Below are positions 18,612 to 27,946 of a stretch of 64,000 nt of DNA, piece after piece. The translations under genes were made by a program, and so were the position numbers. The notes beneath the pieces were generated by a model. That model did not search any database. It was not told the DNA's origin and worked only from the letters and a program-made list of their open reading frames with translations. Where the stretch lies: assembly GCF_052156535.1 (NCBI RefSeq), contig NZ_JBQKUP010000026.1:1-64000 (forward strand). Reading direction: 5' to 3'. This DNA comes from Nitrospira_E sp052156535 (lineage in GTDB: Bacteria > Nitrospirota > Nitrospiria > Nitrospirales > UBA8639). Numbering within the stretch: the first letter of the stretch is position 1; every line of letters starts with the position of its first letter.

Positions 18612-19961
18612 ATGAATAATCGAAATCTCGCCATCAAAATTGAAAATATCAGTAAGTGCTACCGGATCGGATTGAAAGAGACCATCCAGGATAATTTATT
18701 TAACACCGTAGTGAATTTCATTAAAAATCCTCTCAAGAATTACCGGGTCTATCGCTCCCTCTATAAATTCGACGATGTGAATCCCGACCAAGATACCAAT
18801 CCTCCCGATGTCATCTGGGCTGTCAAAAATGTCTCGTTTGAGGTAAAAGAAGGGGAAATTATCGGTATTATCGGGAGCAATGGCGCAGGCAAATCGACTC
18901 TTCTGAAAATTCTGTCGAAAATTACCTATCCAACCAGTGGGCAGGTCACGATTCGTGGAAGGATTTCAAGTCTTCTCGAGGTTGGAACCGGATTCCATCC
19001 GGAGCTGACAGGGAGAGAAAATGTCTACCTGAATGGCACCATTTTAGGCATGCGGAAGAAAGAAATCGACAGGAAATTTGATGAAATTGTGGATTTCTCC
19101 GGAATTGAAAAATTTATCGATACCCCTGTGAAACGGTATTCGAGCGGCATGAAAGTGCGCCTGGCGTTTGCCGTGGCCGCTCATCTGGAGCCGGAGATTT
19201 TGATAATCGATGAGGTGTTGGCAGTCGGTGACGCACGTTTTCAACAGAAATGCCTGGATAAAATGAAGGAGGTCGGTCACCATGGCCGCACCGTCCTGTT
19301 CGTCTCGCACAATATGCCGGCTGTCACCCGTCTATGTTCCAGGTCTATTCTGCTCGAAGGTGGGAAAGTGCGGGAGGATGGTCCAACTCATGAAGTCATC
19401 ACCAGTTACATGAATTCCGATAAATGTACCAAAGCTGAGCGTAGATGGCCTAATGTCATGGAGGCACCTGGAGATGAAGTCGTTCGATTATGCGGAGTAA
19501 GAGTGCGGACACAAGATGGCCTGGTGTCGGACGTTGCGGATATTAGTCAACCTATTCGAATCGAGATAGAGTATGAGGTACTGCAACCAGGCTATGTGCT
19601 GCGGATCTATTATCATGTGTTTAATGAAGAAGGAATTGAAGCGTTTTTACCGCTTGAAAATGATCTAGCCTGGAGACAGAAGCGGCGCCCCATTGGGCGA
19701 TACGTGAGTACGTCCGTAATCCCCGGGAATTTGCTTTCCGAGGGGAGATATTTTATCGGGCCGACCATAGGCACAGAAAATCCGTCGGTGAAGCGCCTGA
19801 AGGTTAATGATGTTGTGGCATTTCATGTGATTGATAGTATGGATGGTAATGGGGCTCGTGGTGATTCTGTCGGACATATCCCGGGAGTAGTCAGGCCCCT
19901 TTTAAAGTGGGAAACGCAATTTATTCCAAAAGAAGCACACGCAGAAAAGACCGAAGTCTAG
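18612..19961 (+). CDS. wzt: Polysaccharide ABC transporter ATPase with C-terminal glycan-binding domain (Wzt-like)
   Basis: 449 aa. The ATPase domain has Walker A GSNGAGKST (about residues 88-96), signature YSSGMKVRLAFA and Walker B ILIIDEVLAVGD. From about residue 275 a separate beta-rich domain follows, as in O9a-type Wzt proteins, whose C-terminal domain recognises the finished glycan or its terminal cap before export. That suggests the exported polymer carries a specific non-reducing-end signal. Both nucleotide-binding motifs are intact. Paired with the permease gene immediately before. Confidence 0.94.
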   Translation: MNNRNLAIKIENISKCYRIGLKETIQDNLFNTVVNFIKNPLKNYRVYRSLYKFDDVNPDQDTNPPDVIWAVKNVSFEVKEGEIIGIIGSNGAGKSTLLKILSKITYPTSGQVTIRGRISSLLEVGTGFHPELTGRENVYLNGTILGMRKKEIDRKFDEIVDFSGIEKFIDTPVKRYSSGMKVRLAFAVAAHLEPEILIIDEVLAVGDARFQQKCLDKMKEVGHHGRTVLFVSHNMPAVTRLCSRSILLEGGKVREDGPTHEVITSYMNSDKCTKAERRWPNVMEAPGDEVVRLCGVRVRTQDGLVSDVADISQPIRIEIEYEVLQPGYVLRIYYHVFNEEGIEAFLPLENDLAWRQKRRPIGRYVSTSVIPGNLLSEGRYFIGPTIGTENPSVKRLKVNDVVAFHVIDSMDGNGARGDSVGHIPGVVRPLLKWETQFIPKEAHAEKTEV

Positions 19962-20161
19962 ACCGAGGAATATAACCTATTTATTTTCTCCCTAGGATTC
20001 GCTCCTTCTTCTATACTCCACTATGCAACTTGCCTTTCTATTCACTCCAGATAATCCGGTAATCCATAGCATTTCAAGGATGAATCACAGATATATTGAT
20101 CTGATGGAAGCATCCGCTTGATCTTGCCGATCTCAAAAAAAATAGATTCGAAAATTAGAAG

Positions 20162-21340
20162 ATGAGTTCTCATCAGTCATTCGTTTTTCAATTTATTAAG
20201 TTGCCGAGCGAGAAGAAGCGGCTTTTTTGTTTACAGCAAAACATTCTTGTTTTTGCATGGATGTTGTTTTTCGTAAAAGATTCCTTAACACCTATAGTAA
20301 GATTTGACCCAAAGACTTCTCGTGGCAGGTTGTTTGTAAAGCAGTTGCAGAGTTATCTAGGATTTGTGAAAAGAAATGTCAGATGTCTTAGTTATTTTTT
20401 GGGTTATAAGTTTCAATTGTTAAGTAGGAAAAAGGTTGTTGAATTGCCGTGCTATGGTCAAATATGTGTGCCCATTCATCAGGGGTACAAAATATTCGAT
20501 TTTCATAAAGGGGTGGCAATCAAAGTATTCGATCACCATGTAAATTCTTCCGCTATTCGCGATGAAATTGACATATTGAAGGTGGTTTCCCGTATCGAAT
20601 TTGCTTCTTCCATAAAAAAGTGGAGTATTGAGGAAAGATGGTATGAAGAAGAATATGTGAATGGATCTTTGGATTCCTCCTATAAGCCTTTGGATTCAGG
20701 AGCGTTATTAGAAAAGTTTTTCAATGAAATTCTTCAGCATTTGATAAGTTTGATGCTGTTTCAGGAACCAATTTCTCAAAACTCTGTAGAACATGCTCTG
20801 GATATGACCAGGGGATTACAATCAAAAATCTTGTCAAAGCCGGGATCCACTGGAGCGGAGTATCAAAAAATTACATCATTTATTGAGGACATCGTTCGTC
20901 GACTCCAAGCGGAAGGGAATTTCCCAATTTTTTGGGTGTTTGCCCATGGAGATTTTGTTCCAGCCAATATGCTGAATACCCAGCATGGAATGAAAATAAT
21001 TGATTGGGAAGGGGCTGGATATCGGAGTGCATTGTTTGATTTTTACAGTTATTTTTTTTATCGACCCGCTTGTAGGGACGTGTCAGTAAGTGTGTTGGTT
21101 TCAGAAATACAGAAAGCATTGCCGATGGTCATTTCGGAATTAACCGCAAAGGCTCCGGAAGTTTCAAGCAGCCTGAAAGCGTTAGAAAAAAACTATCGAT
21201 GGATTTATTATCTTGAGATGATGTCTCGATTAATAGATCGTGAAATGACAGATAATAACCTAAATGTGATGCATTATATCCAAGAATATCTGAAGGCTTT
21301 TTCCCTTTACGAAGAATTATATGCCAGCGAGAAGGAATGA
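20162..21340 (+). CDS. APH/choline kinase-like phosphotransferase
   Basis: 392 aa. The C-terminal half has the kinase-fold catalytic loop FAHGDFVPANML and the metal-binding segment KIIDWEGAGYRSALFDFYSY, as in aminoglycoside and choline kinases. The N-terminal 80 residues are basic and hydrophobic and resemble nothing I recognise. In polysaccharide loci such kinases may phosphorylate sugars or lipid-linked intermediates, including terminal phosphate caps in ABC-exported glycans, which would fit the Wzt next door; that is inference. This is one of the more AT-rich genes of the cluster. About 200 bp of featureless DNA separates it from wzt. Confidence 0.75.
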   Translation: MSSHQSFVFQFIKLPSEKKRLFCLQQNILVFAWMLFFVKDSLTPIVRFDPKTSRGRLFVKQLQSYLGFVKRNVRCLSYFLGYKFQLLSRKKVVELPCYGQICVPIHQGYKIFDFHKGVAIKVFDHHVNSSAIRDEIDILKVVSRIEFASSIKKWSIEERWYEEEYVNGSLDSSYKPLDSGALLEKFFNEILQHLISLMLFQEPISQNSVEHALDMTRGLQSKILSKPGSTGAEYQKITSFIEDIVRRLQAEGNFPIFWVFAHGDFVPANMLNTQHGMKIIDWEGAGYRSALFDFYSYFFYRPACRDVSVSVLVSEIQKALPMVISELTAKAPEVSSSLKALEKNYRWIYYLEMMSRLIDREMTDNNLNVMHYIQEYLKAFSLYEELYASEKE

Positions 21341-21426
21341 CATTCCGGAAATCTATGATAATGAATTTAATGACATTGCCAACATTCATCTTGAAATTCT
21401 TGTTCCTCGAGAGAATAGGATAGTAC

Positions 21427-23268
21427 ATGTGTGGCATAGCTGGAGAATTACGGTTTAATCAGGCGTTAGGGCCTGAAGCCGATTGGGAAAAAATTAGTGC
21501 TTTGATGGCACGTCGGGGACCCAATGACCAAGGAATCTGGACCGATCATCGGACTTGTACGATGGTCTTTCGCCGTTTGGCCATCATTGATTTAAGCATG
21601 AATGCCCACCAACCTATGACCGCTCCTAATGGTCGGTATACGCTCGTCTTTAATGGGGAGATATATAATTTTCAGCACTTACGGAAAGAATTAGAAGGTC
21701 GTGGAGTAAAATTCCGGTCAACCAGTGATACTGAAGTTGTACTGTACTCCCTGATGGAATGGGGAACATCTGCCTTAGAACGGTTTAACGGGATGTTTGC
21801 TTTAGGGTTTTTTGATTCAGTGAAAAAGCGATTGCTGTTAGCTCGGGACCATGCCGGGATGAAACCGCTCTATTATCTTAAGAGGTCTGAAGGAATGGTA
21901 TTTGCGTCACAATATAATCAAATATTGGCGCATCCCTTGAGCCACAATCTTGAGGTGTCACCCGAAGCACTGGGTCTTTACTTGCGGTTGGCCTATATTC
22001 CTGCACCTTATGCCCTCATGAGGGATTCCCACATGCTTGAGCCTGGTTCCTGGGTCAAATTTATGGCGGATGGACAGGTAGAGAGGGGACGATATTTTAA
22101 GTTTCCACAGTACGACACACCGAAATTGAAAGGGCAGGAAGCATTGGAAGCGGTGGATTCGGCAATCACAGGGGCTGTGAAACGGCATTTGATCAGTGAT
22201 GTACCGGTGGGAGCTTTCCTTTCCGGAGGTATTGACTCACCGCTGGTCGTCGCAAAAATGAGGTCGGTGAGTGCAGGGCCCGTTGAGGTCTTTACAATCG
22301 GAACCGGTGAAAAAGCCACGGATGAAACACAGGATGCCATGGCCTATGCGAAAGAGTTTGGGGTTAAACATAGGATTGAATGTATGGACCCTGCCAAAGC
22401 GGTTGATTTCTTGGATGATGTGATAGAAAGCTGTGGAGAGCCGTTTGGAGATTATTCTCTATTCCCTACCATGATGGTATCCCGCCTGGCCAGTCAAAAT
22501 TACAAGGTCATGCTTTCCGGCGATGGGGGTGATGAATTGTTTTGGGGGTACACAAGTCGCTTTGGCTCCTTGGTGAGAAATGCAAGGGATTTTCGGTATC
22601 CTTTCTGGTGCCGTTGGGTGTGGCGGGGCTTGAAGAGAGTTCTGCAATATGGAAATTATAACCATCTCAATCAATCTTCCCTCGGAAGCTATCATCGTCT
22701 TATGCTCACCCATCTTTCTGAGAAATGGTTAAACCAAATTTTTCCTTCATTGCCCTCTTGGCCAAAGGCTTATACGGCTTTTGAATACCATAGTTGCGAT
22801 CCATATCGTGCAGCACAATATTCGCGGATTACCGAATTCGAATGTCATTTACCTTATGTCTTGATGAAAGTGGATCGGGCAAGCATGTTTCATTCATTGG
22901 AAGTTCGGGTGCCCCTCCTCGATAAGGAGGTAATTGAAATAGCGGCACAAACGGACTGGCATCAGTGCCTTGATGTGGAGCACAAAATGGGGAAGATGGT
23001 TTTACGTCAGGTCTTATCCAAATATACTAAACAACAGACTCAAGGAAAGCGGGGTTTTGAGGTGCCTATGGGAGCATGGTTGCGTACTTCTCTCCGGGAA
23101 ATGGTTGAGGAAAGTCTACTGAAACGAGATGAAATGTTGGGGGTGGAAGTAAATAAGAAAGCTCTTCGAAAACTATATGATCTGCATCTCGATGGTCGGA
23201 GCAATTATTCATGGGGGCTATGGCCTCTGCTCAGTTTATCCCTATGGATGAATAAACATTACCAGTAG
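21427..23268 (+). CDS. asnB: Asparagine synthetase, glutamine-hydrolysing (AsnB family)
   Basis: 613 aa, standard length. Cys2 (MCGIAGE) is the glutaminase nucleophile, and NGEIYNFQHLR and SDTEVVLYSL complete the N-terminal amidohydrolase domain. The synthetase domain has the pyrophosphate loop FLSGGIDSPL (about residue 265) and LSGDGGDELFWGY. AsnB paralogues are frequent in exopolysaccharide loci, where they probably amidate uronic acids or supply amide groups rather than make free asparagine. Both active sites look complete. Confidence 0.92.
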   Translation: MCGIAGELRFNQALGPEADWEKISALMARRGPNDQGIWTDHRTCTMVFRRLAIIDLSMNAHQPMTAPNGRYTLVFNGEIYNFQHLRKELEGRGVKFRSTSDTEVVLYSLMEWGTSALERFNGMFALGFFDSVKKRLLLARDHAGMKPLYYLKRSEGMVFASQYNQILAHPLSHNLEVSPEALGLYLRLAYIPAPYALMRDSHMLEPGSWVKFMADGQVERGRYFKFPQYDTPKLKGQEALEAVDSAITGAVKRHLISDVPVGAFLSGGIDSPLVVAKMRSVSAGPVEVFTIGTGEKATDETQDAMAYAKEFGVKHRIECMDPAKAVDFLDDVIESCGEPFGDYSLFPTMMVSRLASQNYKVMLSGDGGDELFWGYTSRFGSLVRNARDFRYPFWCRWVWRGLKRVLQYGNYNHLNQSSLGSYHRLMLTHLSEKWLNQIFPSLPSWPKAYTAFEYHSCDPYRAAQYSRITEFECHLPYVLMKVDRASMFHSLEVRVPLLDKEVIEIAAQTDWHQCLDVEHKMGKMVLRQVLSKYTKQQTQGKRGFEVPMGAWLRTSLREMVEESLLKRDEMLGVEVNKKALRKLYDLHLDGRSNYSWGLWPLLSLSLWMNKHYQ

Positions 23269-23326
23269 CCAGCAAAAAACTTAGAAAAGCAAAGAAAATC
23301 CTATTAAGCCACCGACACAATTGGCT

Positions 23327-23429
23327 AAGTTGTCATCCTGAGCCAACGGCGAAGGATCTGTGCCCAGCCGAGAATCGGACGACTCGACGAGATCCTTCCT
23401 TTTTCCCAGGATGACCTTCTGGCAACTTT
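23327..23429. repeat. REP-like imperfect inverted repeat
   Basis: AAGTTGTCATCCTGAG and GCGAAGGATCT on the left pair with AGATCCTTCC, CCAGGATGAC and GGCAACTT on the right. The GTCATCCTGAG/GAAGGATCT pattern is that of extragenic palindromes scattered in many bacterial genomes. It sits between asnB and a glycosyltransferase gene and may form a strong hairpin in RNA, acting as a weak terminator or mRNA stabiliser. No RAYT transposase is visible in the window. Confidence 0.65.
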
Positions 23430-23641
23430 TTTGATAGATCGGGGCTGACTTCTGTCGGACGACGGAGAGGGTCAATCAATCAAAATTTGGAAATCCATTT
23501 TAGGTTCGGGTCACATGGATCATCGCCGACACATGCAGGAATGGCATTTGGTACATTTTCGGCTAAAATTGCATTTTGAGTAGCACTTGAGCTTACCGGT
23601 CAACTGACATTGAAGTTTTTACTCATTTGAAGAGGTCCAAT

Positions 23642-24613
23642 ATGCTCCATCAGGAAAAGCCCCTCGTCACGATTGCCATCCCAACCTACAATCGAGCCGG
23701 CACGTACCTGAAGCACACTCTGCGAAGCGCGATAGACCAATCCTATAAAAATTTAGAAATTATCGTTTCAGATAATTGCTCGCCTGATCATACCGAAAGT
23801 GTGGTGAACGAATTTAATGATCCTCGCATACAATATGTAAAACATAGTCAAAATATTGGCCATTTCAGGAATTTCAAGTTTTGTGTAGAACAAGCACGAG
23901 GAGATTATTTTTTACTATTACAGGATGATGATCTTATTGATGAGGATTTTGTTGATGCGTGTATGAAAACCGTTAATTATTCCCTTATGGATATTGGGGT
24001 AATCCGAACAGGAACTCGCTATATTGATCCGGATGGCAAGTGTTTAGGGGAATGGCCCAATAAAGTGGGTGGGCTTTCAACAGAAGAATTTCTTTTGGCG
24101 TATTTATCCTTTAAGACAGGTATTTATCTCTGCAGCACCTTATGGAATACGAAACGATTAAAGGAAATGGGCGGCATGCATTCCAAGCATAATTTATTCT
24201 TGGATGTCATGGCAGTCGCAAAGGTGTCTTTTCGGTATGGCCGAAATGATATTCAAGAAAGTAAAGCCAGTAACCGGAAGCATCCGAATGAAATGTCTTC
24301 CTCCGTGAAAACCAAAGAGTGGTGCGAAGAATCATTTCTGTTGGTAGATGTAATGTGTGATTTGGCTTCTGAAAAGAAGATGGCGTTAAGTTTAAGAAGA
24401 GCGGGAAGAAATTTTATCTTCAGGCATAATTATAATCTGGCCAAAAAAGAGAAGGTCATGAGCAACCGCTTGAAAGCCATTTTCCTGATTTTTAGGAAAT
24501 GTGGGTATCTGTTTTCTATCAGACGGTTTTTAAAATATGCTGCTCTTGATGGGTGGAAGGCGGTAAAAAGAAAGATAAAGCAATTCATTAGCCCTTTGGG
24601 ATATGCGACCTAG
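23642..24613 (+). CDS. Glycosyltransferase family 2
   Basis: 323 aa inverting GT-A enzyme. The N-terminus VTIAIPTYNRAGTYLKHTLR and the following DQSYKNLEIIVSDNCS give the nucleotide-binding part. LQDDDLIDEDFVDACM carries the D-x-D-type metal site at about residue 100. No transmembrane segment is seen. GAGG at 23631 serves ATG 23642; a TTG 15 bases upstream is less likely. Adds one sugar to the growing lipid-linked unit; donor unknown. Confidence 0.88.
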   Translation: MLHQEKPLVTIAIPTYNRAGTYLKHTLRSAIDQSYKNLEIIVSDNCSPDHTESVVNEFNDPRIQYVKHSQNIGHFRNFKFCVEQARGDYFLLLQDDDLIDEDFVDACMKTVNYSLMDIGVIRTGTRYIDPDGKCLGEWPNKVGGLSTEEFLLAYLSFKTGIYLCSTLWNTKRLKEMGGMHSKHNLFLDVMAVAKVSFRYGRNDIQESKASNRKHPNEMSSSVKTKEWCEESFLLVDVMCDLASEKKMALSLRRAGRNFIFRHNYNLAKKEKVMSNRLKAIFLIFRKCGYLFSIRRFLKYAALDGWKAVKRKIKQFISPLGYAT

Positions 24614-24666
24614 GGAAAGCCCAGGTATTCGATCCCAATACCTTGCGCCAGTTTATAAGGAGTGAT

Positions 24667-26349
24667 ATGACTTCACGAAACAAAATATATCCTACGGATA
24701 TATTCTTTGGAAAAGGCCATAGAGAAGAAAGGATTTTTCAGTCGACTGATTTTTCACGCGTAAAATATTATGTTGATGAATGCTGCTCAAAATTGGTGGA
24801 TATTCATAAAAACCACAAGTTGGAAATACATTTCCTGCAAGTTTCCGCAGAGGAGGGGGCCGGCCGCATTACCTTTTCAAGCTCGGGCAGAGTCTTAAGA
24901 GTGTTTAGTGGGAATGAATTTGGAATACTGTTGAAAGTTGAATATGAAAAAAAACTCTTTACGGTGTGGTTGCCTTCCGCTTCTGTAAAATGTCATTTCG
25001 ACAAGTTTCAACGTATGTCAGCGCCAGAGGAACCATTTCTTCCCTGGCATTGGGAGGTGGATACAGGCATTCAGTTGCACCTGTTTCTTTTGGGAATGCC
25101 AGGCGAGCAAGCCAATGTTCCATATGTGTTGATCGAGGATGAGAATGGGGAATTTATCGAAACAATAAAATCTTTAAATACCGTTGAGCAATGTTTGTAT
25201 CGAAAATCGGATTGGTTTTTTGCTAACAAACCCTCTGATATCTGGAAGTATTTGATCAACGGAAGTATTTATGATCCTCGTGGTCATAAAGGAATGAATA
25301 AGCGATATAAATGCCAGCAGTGTGCATATACATGGTGGAGTTATTTCGGTTTTTTGAATAGGGAGACCGGCAAGAAATTGTATGACGTCATGCAAAATGT
25401 CATTGCGTATTCTGTGTTATTAGACATGTCACCAAAGGGGGAATGGGGGCATGGGTTTTGGACCGATGAAATGGAAACCCATGCCCGATTTCATCTTGAC
25501 GGCATTCATTTGCTCATTTCCCAACATGAAAAAACTGATGAGTCCATATGGGTAGAAGCCGCAGAACGTGGAATGACATTTGTGGTTGGACACCTCATGG
25601 AGCAACTTGACGACGGGAATCTATGGTTTTTGCACGATACAACGGAGTTTAAGGATAAACGTATACATTTTCAGTCTACTCTATTTGGGAAATCTTCTGG
25701 AAATTCGTTGTGCATCAATACACATGTCCAGGCATTAACCGTACTCTATCGCCTTAGGCATGTGATCCCTCAAAATACAATCTATGCTGAAATGTTGGAA
25801 AAGGGGGTAAATTCGCTGAAAAGAGTGTTGGAGCATCAACCGGCAGATGCACTCTATAAAATATTTCTATTCATGTGGATGAAATTACGAAAAAAATCAC
25901 GGTCCAAGGCTGAAATAGTGATGCATGCAGTGCTGACAAGAGGTGTAAAAAAGGCTCTTTGGGCGGTTCGACGTCAGTTTCCCAGGCTTGCCTATCCTGG
26001 AGGATGGATTGATAGGGATTTAACTATTAGTTGTTTTTCTGAAAATTATCAGGTGACAAATCTTAAGGATTTTCTCACCTTGTATCAACAAATGCGATTA
26101 ACATGGTTAGTGCCGTACATAAAAAATAATTTTGTTGTACTCAGGAAATTTCTCCTGCGATTAGGATTAACCAATGCGCTTGATTCCAGTCCTTATTACA
26201 TTGAATTTATGGATGTACTGTATATGTATGACAGGTCTATTGAAAAAATCGATCCGGAAGAAATAAAGGAGGCCCAAAAAACCATTTTCCGGGAAACGGG
26301 CGGGTATTCGGTTGATTGTTCTGCTTCAGAGCTTGTCAGAGGTAAATGA
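24667..26349 (+). CDS. Unknown protein of the polysaccharide locus
   Basis: 560 aa, not recognised. AAGGAG at 24657-24662 fixes the start at ATG 24667. The N-terminal 200 residues are beta-rich. The middle (about residues 205-400) is rich in Trp, His and aromatic residues in helical context (WGHGFWTDEMETHARFHLDG, LCINTHVQALTVLYRLRHV), which resembles the (alpha/alpha) toroids of polysaccharide lyases and uronyl epimerases. That is a fold guess only. No signal peptide, so it would act in the cytoplasm. It sits between two glycosyltransferase genes. Confidence 0.7.
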   Translation: MTSRNKIYPTDIFFGKGHREERIFQSTDFSRVKYYVDECCSKLVDIHKNHKLEIHFLQVSAEEGAGRITFSSSGRVLRVFSGNEFGILLKVEYEKKLFTVWLPSASVKCHFDKFQRMSAPEEPFLPWHWEVDTGIQLHLFLLGMPGEQANVPYVLIEDENGEFIETIKSLNTVEQCLYRKSDWFFANKPSDIWKYLINGSIYDPRGHKGMNKRYKCQQCAYTWWSYFGFLNRETGKKLYDVMQNVIAYSVLLDMSPKGEWGHGFWTDEMETHARFHLDGIHLLISQHEKTDESIWVEAAERGMTFVVGHLMEQLDDGNLWFLHDTTEFKDKRIHFQSTLFGKSSGNSLCINTHVQALTVLYRLRHVIPQNTIYAEMLEKGVNSLKRVLEHQPADALYKIFLFMWMKLRKKSRSKAEIVMHAVLTRGVKKALWAVRRQFPRLAYPGGWIDRDLTISCFSENYQVTNLKDFLTLYQQMRLTWLVPYIKNNFVVLRKFLLRLGLTNALDSSPYYIEFMDVLYMYDRSIEKIDPEEIKEAQKTIFRETGGYSVDCSASELVRGK

Positions 26350-26525
26350 AATGTTTCAAAAAGCAACAAGGCGAGGGATTTTTGTGTTGCGGTGTGAGCA
26401 TTGAAGATCCTAAAACCGTTGGAATTATTTGGTATTCCTTTACGCATTTCCCCAAAATGGACCATAGTTCCAAACCGTCCATTTAGGTAAGAAGTGTCCC
26501 CAAAAAAAATATTCTAGGATAGACA

Positions 26526-27779
26526 ATGAAAATTGCGTATATAGTGCGCCAATTTCCCTCTTCTACTCAAACATTTATTCAAAACCAAATTGTAGGAATG
26601 ATGGAGGCTGGACTTGAGGTAAATGTTTTTGCCGGAAGAGCTAGGGACGTTATGAAAATTTCAGAAGACCTGGAAAAATATCACTTACAGGAACGTACCA
26701 GCTATCAAGTCATTCCGAAAAATAAAACTTTACGATTCGCCAAGGGATTGCATCTTATCCTGAAATATATTTTAAAATATCCCGTCCCAATATTGAGATC
26801 ATTGAATGTTTTTCGATACGGAAGAACAGCCGCTTCATTGTCGCTTCTGTATCAAATTATTCCATTTTTGGGTAAAGGGCCATTTGACATCATTCATTGT
26901 CAATTTGGTACCTATGGCCAGGAAGGCTTAAATGTCAAGCAGGTGGTGGCCAAAACTGCCAAAGTGGTGACTTCGTTTCGCGGGTTTGATGCGACAAAAT
27001 CGATCCATAAAAGCCCTGATTTGTATGGGAAATTATTTAGGGAAGGGGATCTTTTCTTGCCGGTCAGTAATTCCCTTAAAAATCTCATTGTCCAAAAAGG
27101 ATGTGATGACGCGAAAATTGTCGTTTTACCCTCTGGTATTGATTGTCAAAAACTCAAATTCTCACCCAAGACGCTTTGCGAGGGTGAGCCAATACACGTG
27201 ATGACCATTGCCCGATTGGTTGAAAAGAAAGGCATTGCCTATGCCATTCAAGCAATCGAAAAAATAGTCAGATCGGGAAGATCGATTCACTATTCCGTAA
27301 TTGGAGAGGGCGAATTACGAGGTGACCTGGAGCGATTAATTGAGGAGAGAGATCTCAAGGAATATGTGCAGTTATTAGGGTGGAAAAATCATGAGGAAGT
27401 CATTCGATTATTGCAAGACGCGCATATACTGCTCGCCCCAAGTGTGACGGCTAAAGACGGTGATCAGGAAGGCATTCCCAATGCGATAAAAGAAGCCATG
27501 GCCTTAGGGTTGCCTGTGATTGGCACTCAACATAGTGGCATTCCCGAAATCGTGGAAGATGGTGTGTCAGGTTTTCTAGTGCCGGAACGCGATGCGAATG
27601 CCTTGGTCGATCGACTGTTGTTCCTGATTGATCATTCAGAAAAATGGCCGGATATGGGAAGAGCCGGGCGTGTGCGGATGGAAACGGACTATGATATAAA
27701 AATCCTAAGCGATCGGCTGGTGGCGTTGTATGAGCAATTATTGACGGTGCAGCCTGAGGGCTCGCAGCAATCCGTTTAA
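26526..27779 (+). CDS. Glycosyltransferase family 4
   Basis: 417 aa retaining GT-B enzyme. MKIAYIVRQFPSSTQTFIQN resembles the start of WcaL/AmsK-type enzymes. The acceptor-domain string CQFGTYGQEGL, the donor-domain VARLVEKKGIAYAIQA-type segment and EGIPNAIKEAMALGLPV (the E-x7-E motif) are all present. Probably transfers one sugar on the cytoplasmic face of the inner membrane. Confidence 0.9.
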   Translation: MKIAYIVRQFPSSTQTFIQNQIVGMMEAGLEVNVFAGRARDVMKISEDLEKYHLQERTSYQVIPKNKTLRFAKGLHLILKYILKYPVPILRSLNVFRYGRTAASLSLLYQIIPFLGKGPFDIIHCQFGTYGQEGLNVKQVVAKTAKVVTSFRGFDATKSIHKSPDLYGKLFREGDLFLPVSNSLKNLIVQKGCDDAKIVVLPSGIDCQKLKFSPKTLCEGEPIHVMTIARLVEKKGIAYAIQAIEKIVRSGRSIHYSVIGEGELRGDLERLIEERDLKEYVQLLGWKNHEEVIRLLQDAHILLAPSVTAKDGDQEGIPNAIKEAMALGLPVIGTQHSGIPEIVEDGVSGFLVPERDANALVDRLLFLIDHSEKWPDMGRAGRVRMETDYDIKILSDRLVALYEQLLTVQPEGSQQSV

Positions 27780-27946
27780 ATCTGCGGGAATTACATCAAC
27801 TGCGGTAGGAAAACCGCTGTCTCATAATCATTTAAGGCGAATAGGGTCTAAAGAAAGGTATGTTACAACCCAGCGCCGGCATTGCTACCAGTAGAGCATG
27901 CCTGCTGCTTAGTTGACCGTCAATTTTTTCGGCGAGGATCATTGGC

